A stretch of 53,641 bases of DNA. It comes from CBDUZS01 sp965371785. GTDB taxonomy: Bacteria > Fermentibacterota > Fermentibacteria > Fermentibacterales > JCC-6. Where the stretch lies: assembly GCA_965371785.1 (NCBI GenBank), contig CBDUZS010000009.1:1-53641 (forward strand), written 5' to 3'. Shown here one piece after another: positions 24,395 to 32,456 of the stretch. Made by a program: the position numbers and the translations under genes. The notes beneath the pieces are model-generated. The model was not told the DNA's origin and made no database searches. It worked only from the letters and a program-made list of their open reading frames with translations. How positions within the stretch are numbered: the stretch's first letter is position 1; each line of letters starts with the position of its first letter.

Positions 24395-24423
24395 TTGATT
24401 TTCATGCGGGATTTCCATAGTAT
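24395..24423 (+). promoter_or_regulatory. Promoter of tRNA-Leu
   Basis: TTGATT (24395-24400), 17 bases, then TAGTAT (24418-24423), ending 15 bases before the mature tRNA. Spacing and position fit a housekeeping promoter. Confidence 0.55.
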
Positions 24424-24438
24424 CGCGCATCAACCGGT

Positions 24439-24526
24439 GCCGAGGTGGCGGAATAGGCAGACGCGCTAGGTTCAGGACCTAGTGAGGTATTTCCTCGTGG
24501 GGGTTCAAGTCCCCCCCTCGGTACCA
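24439..24526 (+). tRNA. tRNA-Leu (CAG)
   Basis: An 88-base class II tRNA with encoded CCA. The acceptor stem GCCGAGG pairs with CCTCGGT (one G-T pair) before discriminator A and CCA. The anticodon stem CTAGG/CCTAG encloses the loop TTCAGGA, with anticodon CAG at 24473-24475. A long variable arm (TGAGGTATTTCCTCG) and the T-loop GTTCAAG are clear. The long arm and CAG anticodon identify leucine, reading CUG. It sits between smpB and rfbC with its own promoter. Confidence 0.96.
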
Positions 24527-24561
24527 TCCCTCTTACTCACTATCACGAGATATTTAAGTAT

Positions 24562-25110
24562 TTAGCCTTCGAAAAGGTCTCTGAGCCAGTCTTCAGACTT
24601 GCTGGAGATGTTGCTGTTCGATCTGTCCCGCTCTGACAGGATTGGAGAATCGGTTCCCCAGTCCATGGCCAGATCAGGATCGTCCCATGCAACACCGTAC
24701 TCGTCCGAGCCATCGTAATACCTGTTAACCATGTAAAAAAGAGAGGCATCGGTCAGCGCAATGTAGCCGTGCGCGACTCCCGGTGGTATGAGAAGACAGG
24801 ATGGTTCTCTGGAATTCAGTTCGAGCATGGCCGTTTTCCTGAACGTCGGTGAATCGGGGCGCACATCGGCCAGCCCGGCTAGAAAAACGCCCGAGGAAGG
24901 AAACCAGATGTCCGTCTGGAATCTGTGGAAGTGGAGCCCTCTGATAACGCCCTTTCCGGAGTGACTGCAGTTGATCTGGAGCTGTTCACCGAACAACTCC
25001 TCCACCCATTCACGTCTGAACACTTCCGTGAACACTCCCCTGCTGTCCGGGTAAAGGTCCGGATAGATGAGAGTTACACCTTTGATCGACTTCAAGCTCT
25101 CTGAGTTCAA
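24562..25110 (-). CDS. rfbC: dTDP-4-dehydrorhamnose 3,5-epimerase family protein
   Basis: Cupin-fold epimerase of dTDP-sugar (rhamnose) synthesis for surface polysaccharide. The 182 residues show DSRGVFTEVFRREW, the catalytic-base histidine in GVIRGLHFHR, QTDIWFPSSGVF, a DVRPDSPTF strand, IPPGVAHGYIAL and a VAWDDPDLAMDWG tail. TTG 25110 is preceded by GGGAGG six bases upstream and gives normal length; a longer frame from 25185 has no ribosome site. The other rml genes are not in this window, so the pathway must be completed elsewhere. In the usual LRGLHYQ motif, Tyr-Gln is replaced by Phe-His. Confidence 0.88.
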   Translation of the reverse strand: MNSESLKSIKGVTLIYPDLYPDSRGVFTEVFRREWVEELFGEQLQINCSHSGKGVIRGLHFHRFQTDIWFPSSGVFLAGLADVRPDSPTFRKTAMLELNSREPSCLLIPPGVAHGYIALTDASLFYMVNRYYDGSDEYGVAWDDPDLAMDWGTDSPILSERDRSNSNISSKSEDWLRDLFEG

Positions 25111-25203
25111 GAAAAACCTCCCGGTGGAAGCGGCTGTGCCCCTGCTCGAATGGAAACTAGATTGGTGCGGACCATTCACTGTCAACCCGTGAAAGGGGCA
25201 TCC

Positions 25204-25830
25204 GTGACGAGAAGAGAAAGAGTATCCGCTCTCCTTGACCGTTTACCGGGGCTCTATCCGGATGCCCGATGCCTGCTGGACTTCGATGGTTCACCAGCAA
25301 AACTCCTCATAGCCACCATTCTGGCGGCACAGACAACCGATGCGGCCGTGAACATGGTTACTCCCGTCCTCTGGGAGACTTTTCCCGACATACGGGCTCT
25401 GGCCTCCGCTGACTCTGCCACTGTTGAGGAGATCGTACACTCACTGGGATTCTACAGGAACAAAGCGCGCTCGATTATTCTGGCATCGAACTGGCTGATC
25501 GACAAGGGCGGAGTACCCGAGGTGATGACCGAATTGATCCGCATTCCAGGAGTGGGCAGAAAGACAGCCAACGTAGTTCTGGGGATTGCGTTCGGGAAGC
25601 CTGTGATTATCGTCGATACCCACGTCAAGAGGCTCTCGGGCCGGCTCGATCTCTCGAGAAAGGCCTCCCCCGATGATATCGAGAGAGATCTGGTGAAGCT
25701 CGTACCGGTTGAAGACCGAACCGGTTTCTGCACTACTCTCGGGTTTCATGGCCGCAGAATCTGCAATGCTAAAAAACCGCTCTGTTCAACCTGCACGTTC
25801 CTTGATTTCTGCCCGCGAAGAGGAATCTGA
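25204..25830 (+). CDS. nth: Endonuclease III
   Basis: DNA glycosylase/AP lyase that removes oxidised pyrimidines. In the 208-residue product the helix-hairpin-helix is IPGVGRKTANVVL with the catalytic Lys120, the catalytic Asp138 lies in IIVDTHVKRL, and the 4Fe-4S cluster ligands are Cys187, Cys194, Cys197 and Cys203 (C-x6-C-x2-C-x5-C). Lys120 and Asp138 fall at the same positions as in E. coli Nth. GTG 25204 has AAAGGGG five bases upstream; the longer frame from 25150 has no ribosome site. It is divergent from rfbC and followed by a strong hairpin. Confidence 0.95.
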   Translation: MTRRERVSALLDRLPGLYPDARCLLDFDGSPAKLLIATILAAQTTDAAVNMVTPVLWETFPDIRALASADSATVEEIVHSLGFYRNKARSIILASNWLIDKGGVPEVMTELIRIPGVGRKTANVVLGIAFGKPVIIVDTHVKRLSGRLDLSRKASPDDIERDLVKLVPVEDRTGFCTTLGFHGRRICNAKKPLCSTCTFLDFCPRRGI

Positions 25831-25845
25831 TCCAAGGGTATGAAG

Positions 25846-25870
25846 AACCCGCCGGCTGATCCGGCGGGCT
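25846..25870. terminator. Bidirectional intrinsic terminator between nth and a convergent gene
   Basis: A perfect eight-base stem CCCGCCGG/CCGGCGGG with a five-base loop lies between the stop codons of the two converging genes. On the minus strand it is followed by TTCTTC; on the plus strand the T-run is poor, so it should work best for the minus-strand gene. Confidence 0.7.
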
Positions 25871-25893
25871 CTGGAGCAATGATGTATCGGTGT

Positions 25894-26517
25894 CTAGTCC
25901 ATGTCACCGAGATCGACTGACCAGTAGAAACCGTCGTAGTCAACCCATACTTCCCAGAGGGAGTACGTGTCGCCGTCCTCGTCTTCGATCTGGATGTCGT
26001 AGTAATCGTCGCCGTACACCCAGAAGGTCCAGCTCTCACCCGGGTAGAGGATCTCTGATCCCAGCCGGTCGTCTCCCCAGCTGTCAGCGTAGGAGGGGCT
26101 TGCATAGATGTACCAGATATCGTAGCTGTCAAGGTCGTTGTAGATCGTTAAGGGAGCGTCACCGTTGTCGTAATAATCGTAGGTAACACCGGCGTAACCC
26201 TCACCGAGATCGTCGAGAGTGACGTACCAGTAGTAGTCTCCGTAAACGGGGACATCCCAGAGAATGTACTCATCGCCGTCTTCGTCAACGATTTTGATGT
26301 CGTATACACCATCGTGGACCGAGAAAGACCTCAGGTATCCCGGAGTGATGATCTCGCTGCTTCCGAGCTGATCATCTCCCCAGTCCGAATCGTTTACACT
26401 GGAGATGTAGACGTAGTAGAAGTCATAGGCCTCCGTACCGTTCTCGATCTCTATGCGTCCTGCGAACGCTGACGCAAGGAGTCCAATGGCAAGTACAAAG
26501 ACAAGTGATTTCTTCAT
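25894..26517 (-). CDS. Secreted protein with two tandem small beta domains
   Basis: A 207-residue exported protein. The signal peptide (residues 1-19, ending SAFA) precedes two homologous domains at about 20-108 and 118-207. Each runs: I-x-I-x-N, aromatic Y/W strand, S-x-x-DSWGDD-(Q/R)-LGS-x-x-I/L-x-PG, an F-x-V strand, YDI-x-I-x-DEDGD-x-Y-x-LW-x-V, and a closing Y/F-Y-W strand. The D-x-D-GD segment could hold calcium. The domain also occurs once in the protein at 17704-18024. The ATG at 26517 has GAGGAGGG just upstream, and a TTGACA promoter lies 60 bases before it. Very rich in Tyr, Trp and Asp. No named family recognised. Confidence 0.8.
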   Translation of the reverse strand: MKKSLVFVLAIGLLASAFAGRIEIENGTEAYDFYYVYISSVNDSDWGDDQLGSSEIITPGYLRSFSVHDGVYDIKIVDEDGDEYILWDVPVYGDYYWYVTLDDLGEGYAGVTYDYYDNGDAPLTIYNDLDSYDIWYIYASPSYADSWGDDRLGSEILYPGESWTFWVYGDDYYDIQIEDEDGDTYSLWEVWVDYDGFYWSVDLGDMD

Positions 26518-26554
26518 TTTCCCTCCTCATTGTTGGACAGTAAGAGACCCGGCC

Positions 26555-26583
26555 AAGATGCAGGAGACATTCGATGGTGTCAA
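26555..26583 (-). promoter_or_regulatory. Probable promoter of the duplicated small-domain protein
   Basis: On the minus strand TTGACA (26583-26578) is followed after 17 bases by CATCTT (26560-26555), about 40 bases before the start codon. A TATAAT at 26605-26610 faces the other way towards the C25 peptidase gene, so the promoters are divergent. Confidence 0.4.
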
Positions 26584-26661
26584 GCTTTCGGAACCAGGTG
26601 GCTGTATAATAGATTCATACTGATGTAAGCATTCATTGAGAAAAATTCGTGGAGGTTCACG

Positions 26662-29600
26662 ATGTCAGCATTGCTGTTATCCCTGCTCCTGATCACCGCC
26701 GTTTCGGTCGATTCGAGAATACCGGTAGACGAGCTCACTGACTCACAGGTTATCGAACAGGGTATCTCCGGAGCGTCAGTACACATTTCGGATGGATTAC
26801 CGGGTGCAGCAGGCGGGTTTCCCGACCTGCCCGTTATCCCCTGGACGGTAGAGCTTCCCGCAGGCCACAGGGCCGTTTCGTTGCGGATTCTCGAAGAGCG
26901 ATGGCTGGAAGTATCAACCGATATCTACATCCGCCCACTCCCTGCCCCGCTGCCTCTTGTACTGGAAGACTCCTTTGCTGAAGCCGTTCCCGATCCTCAA
27001 GTGTACGACCAGAGTGAGTTCTGGCCCGCATCCCCGGTCCGATTATCGGGCACAGGCTATCGGGATGGTCATCCAGTAGCCGGAATCGTCGTCTCACCCT
27101 ACAGATTCTCCCCGGCAACAGGTTCCCTGCAGAAGCTCGTGGAACTCAGGATATCCGTTTCCACCGAGGAATCTCTGACGGAACCGCTTTCCTCACCCAG
27201 AATCGATGCCTCTCGGATGCTGATAATCACGGATGCATCTCTTGTCTCTTCATTCGAGGAACTGGCCCAGAGGCGTACGGACGAGGGAATAATCACCGAG
27301 ATAGTGACCTTGACAACTGTCTACTCGCAGGCTTCGGGCAGGGACGATGCTGAGACAATACGTAACTACATCATCGATTACTACACGACCAACGGCCTTG
27401 ACTACGTTCTCTTCGGGGGTGACACCAATCTCGTGCCCTTCAGGTACGCATTCGCCATGGAGTGCGAAGCCGGTTTTGCGCCCAGGGAGGACAGCCTTCC
27501 GTGCGATCTGTACTTCTCGGACCTCGATGGAACGTGGGATGCCAACGGCAACGATATTTTCGGTGAGATCGATGACAACGTGGATCTCTATCCCGATGTC
27601 TTCGTCGGCAGGGTAACCGTTGAAGATGCGGCAGAAGCCGATGCATGGGCGGACAAACAGTTCGCCTACGAGGATTGTCTTTACACCGATCACATCAACA
27701 AAGCTTTGTTCCTCGCGATGATCCTGTGGTGGGATCCGTACACCGATTCCGCCCTCAGCAAGGATCTCATCGACGAGCTGTACATGCCGTACTTCATGGT
27801 CATCACGAAGCTCTACCAGTCTCTCGGCAACGAGAACGTGGGAACGGTCATGCTGGCCATGAACGAGGGGCAGAACTTCGTCAACCACGATGGACATGCA
27901 TGGTGGAACTCGCTCGGTGTGGGCGAAGGTTACATGAATGCGGGGCATCTCGACGCGATCAACTCGAACGGCAGGTATTCCTCTCTCATGTACTCGATAG
28001 GCTGCTGGAGCGCGGCATTCGATTTCGATGCGGTCGCTGAACATTTTCTCACCAATCCCGTGGGATGCGGAGTCTCCTACATAGGTAACTCCAGCTACGG
28101 ATGGGGCTCACCCGGTAACCCTATTTACGGTTACTCGGATGTTCTGGATCGCCTCTACTTCAATGTTCTATACTCCGACTGGAACATCAGGGCCGGGGAA
28201 ATCCTGGCGCTTGCAAAGGAGTATTACATCCCCTACAGCCAGTGGGAAAACGTGTACAGGTGGCATGAATACGATGTGAACCTTCTCGGGGATCCGTCCT
28301 TCAGACCCTACAGGAAGAACCCCGTTCAGCCTGATGTGGACTGCCCCGATTTCGTATGCCCGAACACGACCTGGTTCCCGGTACAGGTTTCAGGCTGCCC
28401 GACGGAGGGTCTTACGGTCTGCGTGCACGACGAAGGCAGCAACTACTTCGTGGAGACACTGGACAATACCGGGCTCGTATCGTTCGAGCTCACGGATACA
28501 CCGACTGGTACGTTTACCGTAACGCTCACCGGCAGCGGCATTTGCAGAACGAGCTTAACCGTTCTCGAGAACACAGGCCCCTATCCGGTTGTGTCCGGCT
28601 TGAACATCGACGATACCGGAGGTGATGGCTTCCTCTCCCCGGGGGACATGGCTCACGTCGAGATTACCCTTCTGAACCAGGGAACCGAAGGCCTCACCAG
28701 CGTGAGTCTTTTCGCCACGATGGAATCCGGGCCGGCGTACATCACGGAACCTTCGATGACCTTCGGTGACCTGCCGGCAGGGGTCTCGTCTGTCGGATCG
28801 GAACCAATGGATCTCGTGGTGCTCTCGTCGGCGGTGAACGGAGATGTCGCCGATATAAACCTGCACGTATCCACGGATCAGGGCGAATGGGACATCGGTC
28901 TTCCGCTTCTGATCTACGCACCTGGTCTCTACTTCGCAACCTACGCCGTGGACGACGGCAACGACGACATACCCGAGCCTGGCGAGACATTCCAGCTCAC
29001 TCTGAACATAGCCAACCTGGGCCTGCTGGATGCAGAGAACGTATCGCTCGTGATGACCGAGTACCCTGATTGGGTATCATGGCTGTCCGACAGCGCCTGG
29101 AGTTCTTCAATCCCTGTAAACTCCACTGCTGCCTTTGATCTCACCTGTCAGCTCTCTCCGACCGCTCCCTCCCCATCCTTCCCGTGGATGCTGTTCGAAC
29201 TCACCTCTGTAACGGCTTCTTACCAGACCATCGATACCCTTCGACTAACCGTGGGTGAGACGGGAATCATCAACGACGTGGAGAACGGCGAGAACGGCTG
29301 GACTCACACCGGTACAGGCGACCTATGGAACATCACGGCATCCGAGAGTCATTCCCCTGATCATTCATGGTTCTGCGGCAACGCCTCCGGATACGTGCCG
29401 GGAATGGACTGCGGCCTTCTCAGCCCGCCCATGGTTCTTGCCCCGGACGCCTCACTCACCTTCTGGACAACCTTCGATGTGGCCATATACGGCACGGACG
29501 GTCTTTACCCGCTGCTCCATCATCTGAGTTCCATGACAACGGATACGCTCGATTTCATCGGCTCCGGAGGAGCGCTTCTCGGACCGGGAAGGGGCATCGG

Positions 29601-30036
29601 CACTGGCTGGGTATCCTACAGCTACGATCTCTCTTACGTAGGAACCGGTGAAGGTGTGCAGATCGAATTCAGGTTCATATCGGATATGGATGGAGACGTC
29701 GGCGGAGGTTTCTACGTTGACGATATCATCGTAGAGGGAGGCTATCTGGGCTCGATGGGTAATCCTGGCGAGGGCAGCGGTCTTACGGAACCGATGGGAC
29801 TGCCGTTCCCTAATCCTGCAGCCTCCTCGTTCAGCATTCCGCTTCTTCTCGAGGGACAGGGCCAGTGGACTCTGGGCGTATACGACTTGAGCGGAAGGCT
29901 GGTTGCATGCGAAAAGGGAAACTCCCCCTACGAGCAGACGCTCGTCATGAACACCGATGGCTTTGCTACCGGAATCTACTTCCTGAGACTCTCCGGTTCC
30001 GTATCGATGACCCGAAGGCTGGTGATCGTAAGGTAG
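26662..30036 (+). CDS. Gingipain-type C25 cysteine peptidase with C-terminal sorting domain
   Basis: Large (1124-residue) secreted cysteine peptidase. A signal peptide covers about residues 1-16, a propeptide-like part follows to about 165, and the C25 catalytic domain spans about 175-555. The first beta-strand FGGDTNLVPFRY and YPDVFVGRV are typical of the family. The likely catalytic pair is His412 in NHDGHAWW and Cys448 in SIGCWSAAF. After it come Ig-like/CARDB-like beta domains (about 570-870), a lectin-like beta-sandwich (about 880-1025, WNITASESHSPDHSWFCG) and a type IX secretion type-A sorting tail (FPNPAASSFSIP, then VYDLSGRLV, then GIYFLRL). This suggests export by a PorSS-like pathway. 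ATG 26662 follows GGAGG. It ends back to back with the next gene. Confidence 0.9.
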   Translation: MSALLLSLLLITAVSVDSRIPVDELTDSQVIEQGISGASVHISDGLPGAAGGFPDLPVIPWTVELPAGHRAVSLRILEERWLEVSTDIYIRPLPAPLPLVLEDSFAEAVPDPQVYDQSEFWPASPVRLSGTGYRDGHPVAGIVVSPYRFSPATGSLQKLVELRISVSTEESLTEPLSSPRIDASRMLIITDASLVSSFEELAQRRTDEGIITEIVTLTTVYSQASGRDDAETIRNYIIDYYTTNGLDYVLFGGDTNLVPFRYAFAMECEAGFAPREDSLPCDLYFSDLDGTWDANGNDIFGEIDDNVDLYPDVFVGRVTVEDAAEADAWADKQFAYEDCLYTDHINKALFLAMILWWDPYTDSALSKDLIDELYMPYFMVITKLYQSLGNENVGTVMLAMNEGQNFVNHDGHAWWNSLGVGEGYMNAGHLDAINSNGRYSSLMYSIGCWSAAFDFDAVAEHFLTNPVGCGVSYIGNSSYGWGSPGNPIYGYSDVLDRLYFNVLYSDWNIRAGEILALAKEYYIPYSQWENVYRWHEYDVNLLGDPSFRPYRKNPVQPDVDCPDFVCPNTTWFPVQVSGCPTEGLTVCVHDEGSNYFVETLDNTGLVSFELTDTPTGTFTVTLTGSGICRTSLTVLENTGPYPVVSGLNIDDTGGDGFLSPGDMAHVEITLLNQGTEGLTSVSLFATMESGPAYITEPSMTFGDLPAGVSSVGSEPMDLVVLSSAVNGDVADINLHVSTDQGEWDIGLPLLIYAPGLYFATYAVDDGNDDIPEPGETFQLTLNIANLGLLDAENVSLVMTEYPDWVSWLSDSAWSSSIPVNSTAAFDLTCQLSPTAPSPSFPWMLFELTSVTASYQTIDTLRLTVGETGIINDVENGENGWTHTGTGDLWNITASESHSPDHSWFCGNASGYVPGMDCGLLSPPMVLAPDASLTFWTTFDVAIYGTDGLYPLLHHLSSMTTDTLDFIGSGGALLGPGRGIGTGWVSYSYDLSYVGTGEGVQIEFRFISDMDGDVGGGFYVDDIIVEGGYLGSMGNPGEGSGLTEPMGLPFPNPAASSFSIPLLLEGQGQWTLGVYDLSGRLVACEKGNSPYEQTLVMNTDGFATGIYFLRLSGSVSMTRRLVIVR

Positions 30037-31263
30037 CTAAAGAAGGGTCAGGAGAATCGAACTGCGGGAATTCCTTCCAGCAGAACATGTGATCACGTAG
30101 AGTCCTGCCGGACAGGTAGTAAGATCCATTTCAAAAAGGCTGAATCCCGAATCGACAAGCCCGGCTGGTATCTCTCTCAGAAGCCTGCCGTCGATCGAGT
30201 AAACGGTAATTACCACGACCGCAGATGATTCCAGGCTGACACCGAGTTCGACAACTCCATTCACGGGATTTCGAGCGAGTGATAGGCTCATACCACTGGC
30301 TTCGGAAGCGGATTCCCCGGATGACTGTTCTTCCAGCCCGAGGAAATAGGATACGTCTCCCTTGGCCTCGCCTATGATCAGATCGGGTATTCCATCCTCG
30401 TTCCAGTCGCAGATACTCGGACGGATGTAGCCCATTATCCAGATGGGATGGCCATCTGGATAGCCAAGGTACAGGATATCATTGAACAACGGTGAAGAAG
30501 CGGTTCCGGTGTTCTCGAAGCAGGCAACCCTCCCATCGGAGGAGCCCACTATCAGGTCGTCGAGGCCATCCAGGTTCATGTCATGAAAATCCGGGTAGGA
30601 GTAGTAGATCTGTATCGGTATCCCCGCGCAGTAAACCGTGTCGATGACCGAAAAGAGCGGATCGCCTGAGCTGCCCGTGTTCAGGAACAGATAAAGGCTT
30701 GCGGGGATACCCTCGATTCTTCCCACGACGAGATCTGGAAGACCGTCACCATTCCAGTCGAAAACGGCAGGTGCGGAATTATGACCTACATCGAGCGGTC
30801 TCGCGAGCACCTGCAGCGAATCCTCGCGAATCAGGTAGATGTCATTCGGATAGAGTCTCCTGAAGTACTGCACACCGCCCATTCTGTCCCCGACGATGAT
30901 GTCATCCAGCCCGTCCCCGTTCCAGTCCACAGCCTGTGGATTCGTCGGACCCGTGCATCAACCGTACGTAACCCACAAAGGCGCCAGATCGTCCATCAGG
31001 TATTCGAAACCATCGAACACCGGGGCGTCGTTCTCTCCGATGTTCGGATAGAATCTGATCCGACCGAGTTCGAATTGACCGACAAGGAGGTCTTTCTTGC
31101 CGTCACCGTTCCAGTCCGTCATGACCGGTGCGGAATAGGTGCCCACATCCAGTCGAGCACCCCCGTCCATGATCCATGTCCTCTCACCGAACTGTACTGG
31201 GACTGCATGCGTTACATGGACGAACAGAAGCAGTATGACTGTTCGAAAACAGAAATTCCTCAA
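30037..31263 (-). CDS. Secreted FG-GAP/VCBS repeat protein interrupted by one in-frame TGA
   Basis: Exported FG-GAP (VCBS) beta-propeller-type protein, 408 codons. The signal peptide (residues 1-20) is followed by repeats marked by DWNGDG-x-x-D-(L/I)-(L/I)-VG calcium loops at about residues 50, 113, 166, 220 and 265, and a type IX-like sorting tail (VYSIDGRLLREIPAG, GLYVITCSAG). The frame is open throughout except for a TGA at 30958-30960 (codon 102). Upstream and downstream parts are in the same frame, and the repeat pattern runs straight through, so this is a single gene. The TGA could be a nonsense mutation, a sequencing error, or a recoded codon: the next codon is Cys, and a 5-bp hairpin with loop AGGCT begins 17 bases after it. 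TTG 31263 has GGGGAGG six bases upstream. Coding parts are 30958-31263 and 30037-30957. Confidence 0.75.
30926..30940 (-). promoter_or_regulatory. SECIS-like hairpin downstream of the in-frame TGA
   Basis: On the minus strand TCCAC pairs with GTGGA around the loop AGGCT. The loop lies 22-26 bases after the TGA, inside the 16-37 base window and with the early-loop G expected of bacterial SECIS elements. The stem is short, and the lower stem is not evident. Confidence 0.25.
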
Positions 31264-31430
31264 GAAGGCCTCCCCTGTTCTGCAATCGAGTCATGTAAGT
31301 AATACTCCCTATTCCCGACACCGGCAAATTCCCTGTGGATGCGTCATTCTTATTCCCGTTTTCCATTTTAGAGGAGTTTCTGTAAACTTCGTACGTGTTA
31401 TATTAGCCGATTGAAAGGAAATCCACTCGA

Positions 31431-32456
31431 ATGAAGGTCTTCTACGCGTCCACTGAACGAAGTGTTTCTAACGCGGTGAATGCCGTTCTCGACGCAATCG
31501 ACTGGTCGAGCATCCTTCCATCGGGTGAGGATGTCCTCCTGAAGGTAAACCTCACCTGGGACTTCCTCAGACCCGGTGTGAACACAAGCCCCTGGGTGCT
31601 CGAAGCCGTTGCGAAACGCCTCGGCAGCCATGTCGGCAGAATCTATATCGGAGAATCGAGCCAGGTGCTCGTAGATGCGACCAGGGCTTTCAGGGTGAAT
31701 CGATTTCCAAGCGTTGCAGAGCGCAACAACTTGGTATGGCACAACTTCAGCAAGCACCCATGGGTTAACAGAAGGGTCGGCGATCTCGAATTCTCCATTC
31801 CAGAGATATGCACTCGAATGCCGGTCGTATCAGTCCCCGTTGTCAAGACGCACTACAGAACCGTTATCTCGGTTGCTCTGAAGAACATGTACGGGTGCCT
31901 CGACGACAACCGCCACAACTACCATTACAGGCTTTCCGATTACGTTGCCGCAGTGAATTCTGTGATTCCCGTCGCATTCACCGTTGCCGACGGAACCGTT
32001 TCCCTGGAAGGGAACGGTCCGAAACCGGGAATTCCCAGACAGACCGATTTCGTGGCAGGTTCTACTGATCGAGTTGCGCTGGACTACTCGGTTTCAGGTG
32101 TCATGGGAATAGAGCCCGCAAGCGTTGAGACGACTGGCAGAGCAGAAGGTGTCGCAGGCTCCAGTCTCGGATTGGAAGAGGTTGCATTACCCCCCCTCTC
32201 GAAAATCCCCTCATTCGATTTCCTGCAGGCTGCTCCAAATTTCGTCGCCCGGATCGAGAAGACGATAAGGGGAAAGAAAACCCGGATGGAACCGGTACAT
32301 GACGGCCCGTTCATGGGGCTTCTCAAACTCGGCGCAAAGCACTGGTACAGGATTGCATACCATCTGCTAGGTCAGGGACGTGAAGCGGGAAGATGGATCA
32401 CAACCAACAGGTACGGCCCCCAGTGGGCCGATCGGCCCGAGGAGGAACCCGAGTGA
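31431..32456 (+). CDS. DUF362 family protein
   Basis: A 341-residue protein of the DUF362 family, whose members often accompany Fe-S proteins and whose biochemical role is not settled. Marks are the N-terminal VLLKVNLTWD, the GESSQ motif, PVVSVPVVKTHYRT, VALKNMYGCLDDNRHNYHY and VADGTVSLEGNGPKPG. The C-terminal 60 residues (GLLKLGAKHWYRIAYHLLGQG) form a basic amphipathic helix region that may touch the membrane. There is no ferredoxin domain in this chain, unlike some DUF362 proteins; one is supplied two genes on. It is first in a run of four coupled genes, overlapping the radical SAM gene by GTGA. Confidence 0.85.
   Translation: MKVFYASTERSVSNAVNAVLDAIDWSSILPSGEDVLLKVNLTWDFLRPGVNTSPWVLEAVAKRLGSHVGRIYIGESSQVLVDATRAFRVNRFPSVAERNNLVWHNFSKHPWVNRRVGDLEFSIPEICTRMPVVSVPVVKTHYRTVISVALKNMYGCLDDNRHNYHYRLSDYVAAVNSVIPVAFTVADGTVSLEGNGPKPGIPRQTDFVAGSTDRVALDYSVSGVMGIEPASVETTGRAEGVAGSSLGLEEVALPPLSKIPSFDFLQAAPNFVARIEKTIRGKKTRMEPVHDGPFMGLLKLGAKHWYRIAYHLLGQGREAGRWITTNRYGPQWADRPEEEPE

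Noticed and set aside
30926..30960. Frameshift splitting the FG-GAP gene into two genes
   Set aside because: The two parts are in exactly the same frame; only a single TGA separates them, so no insertion or deletion is needed.
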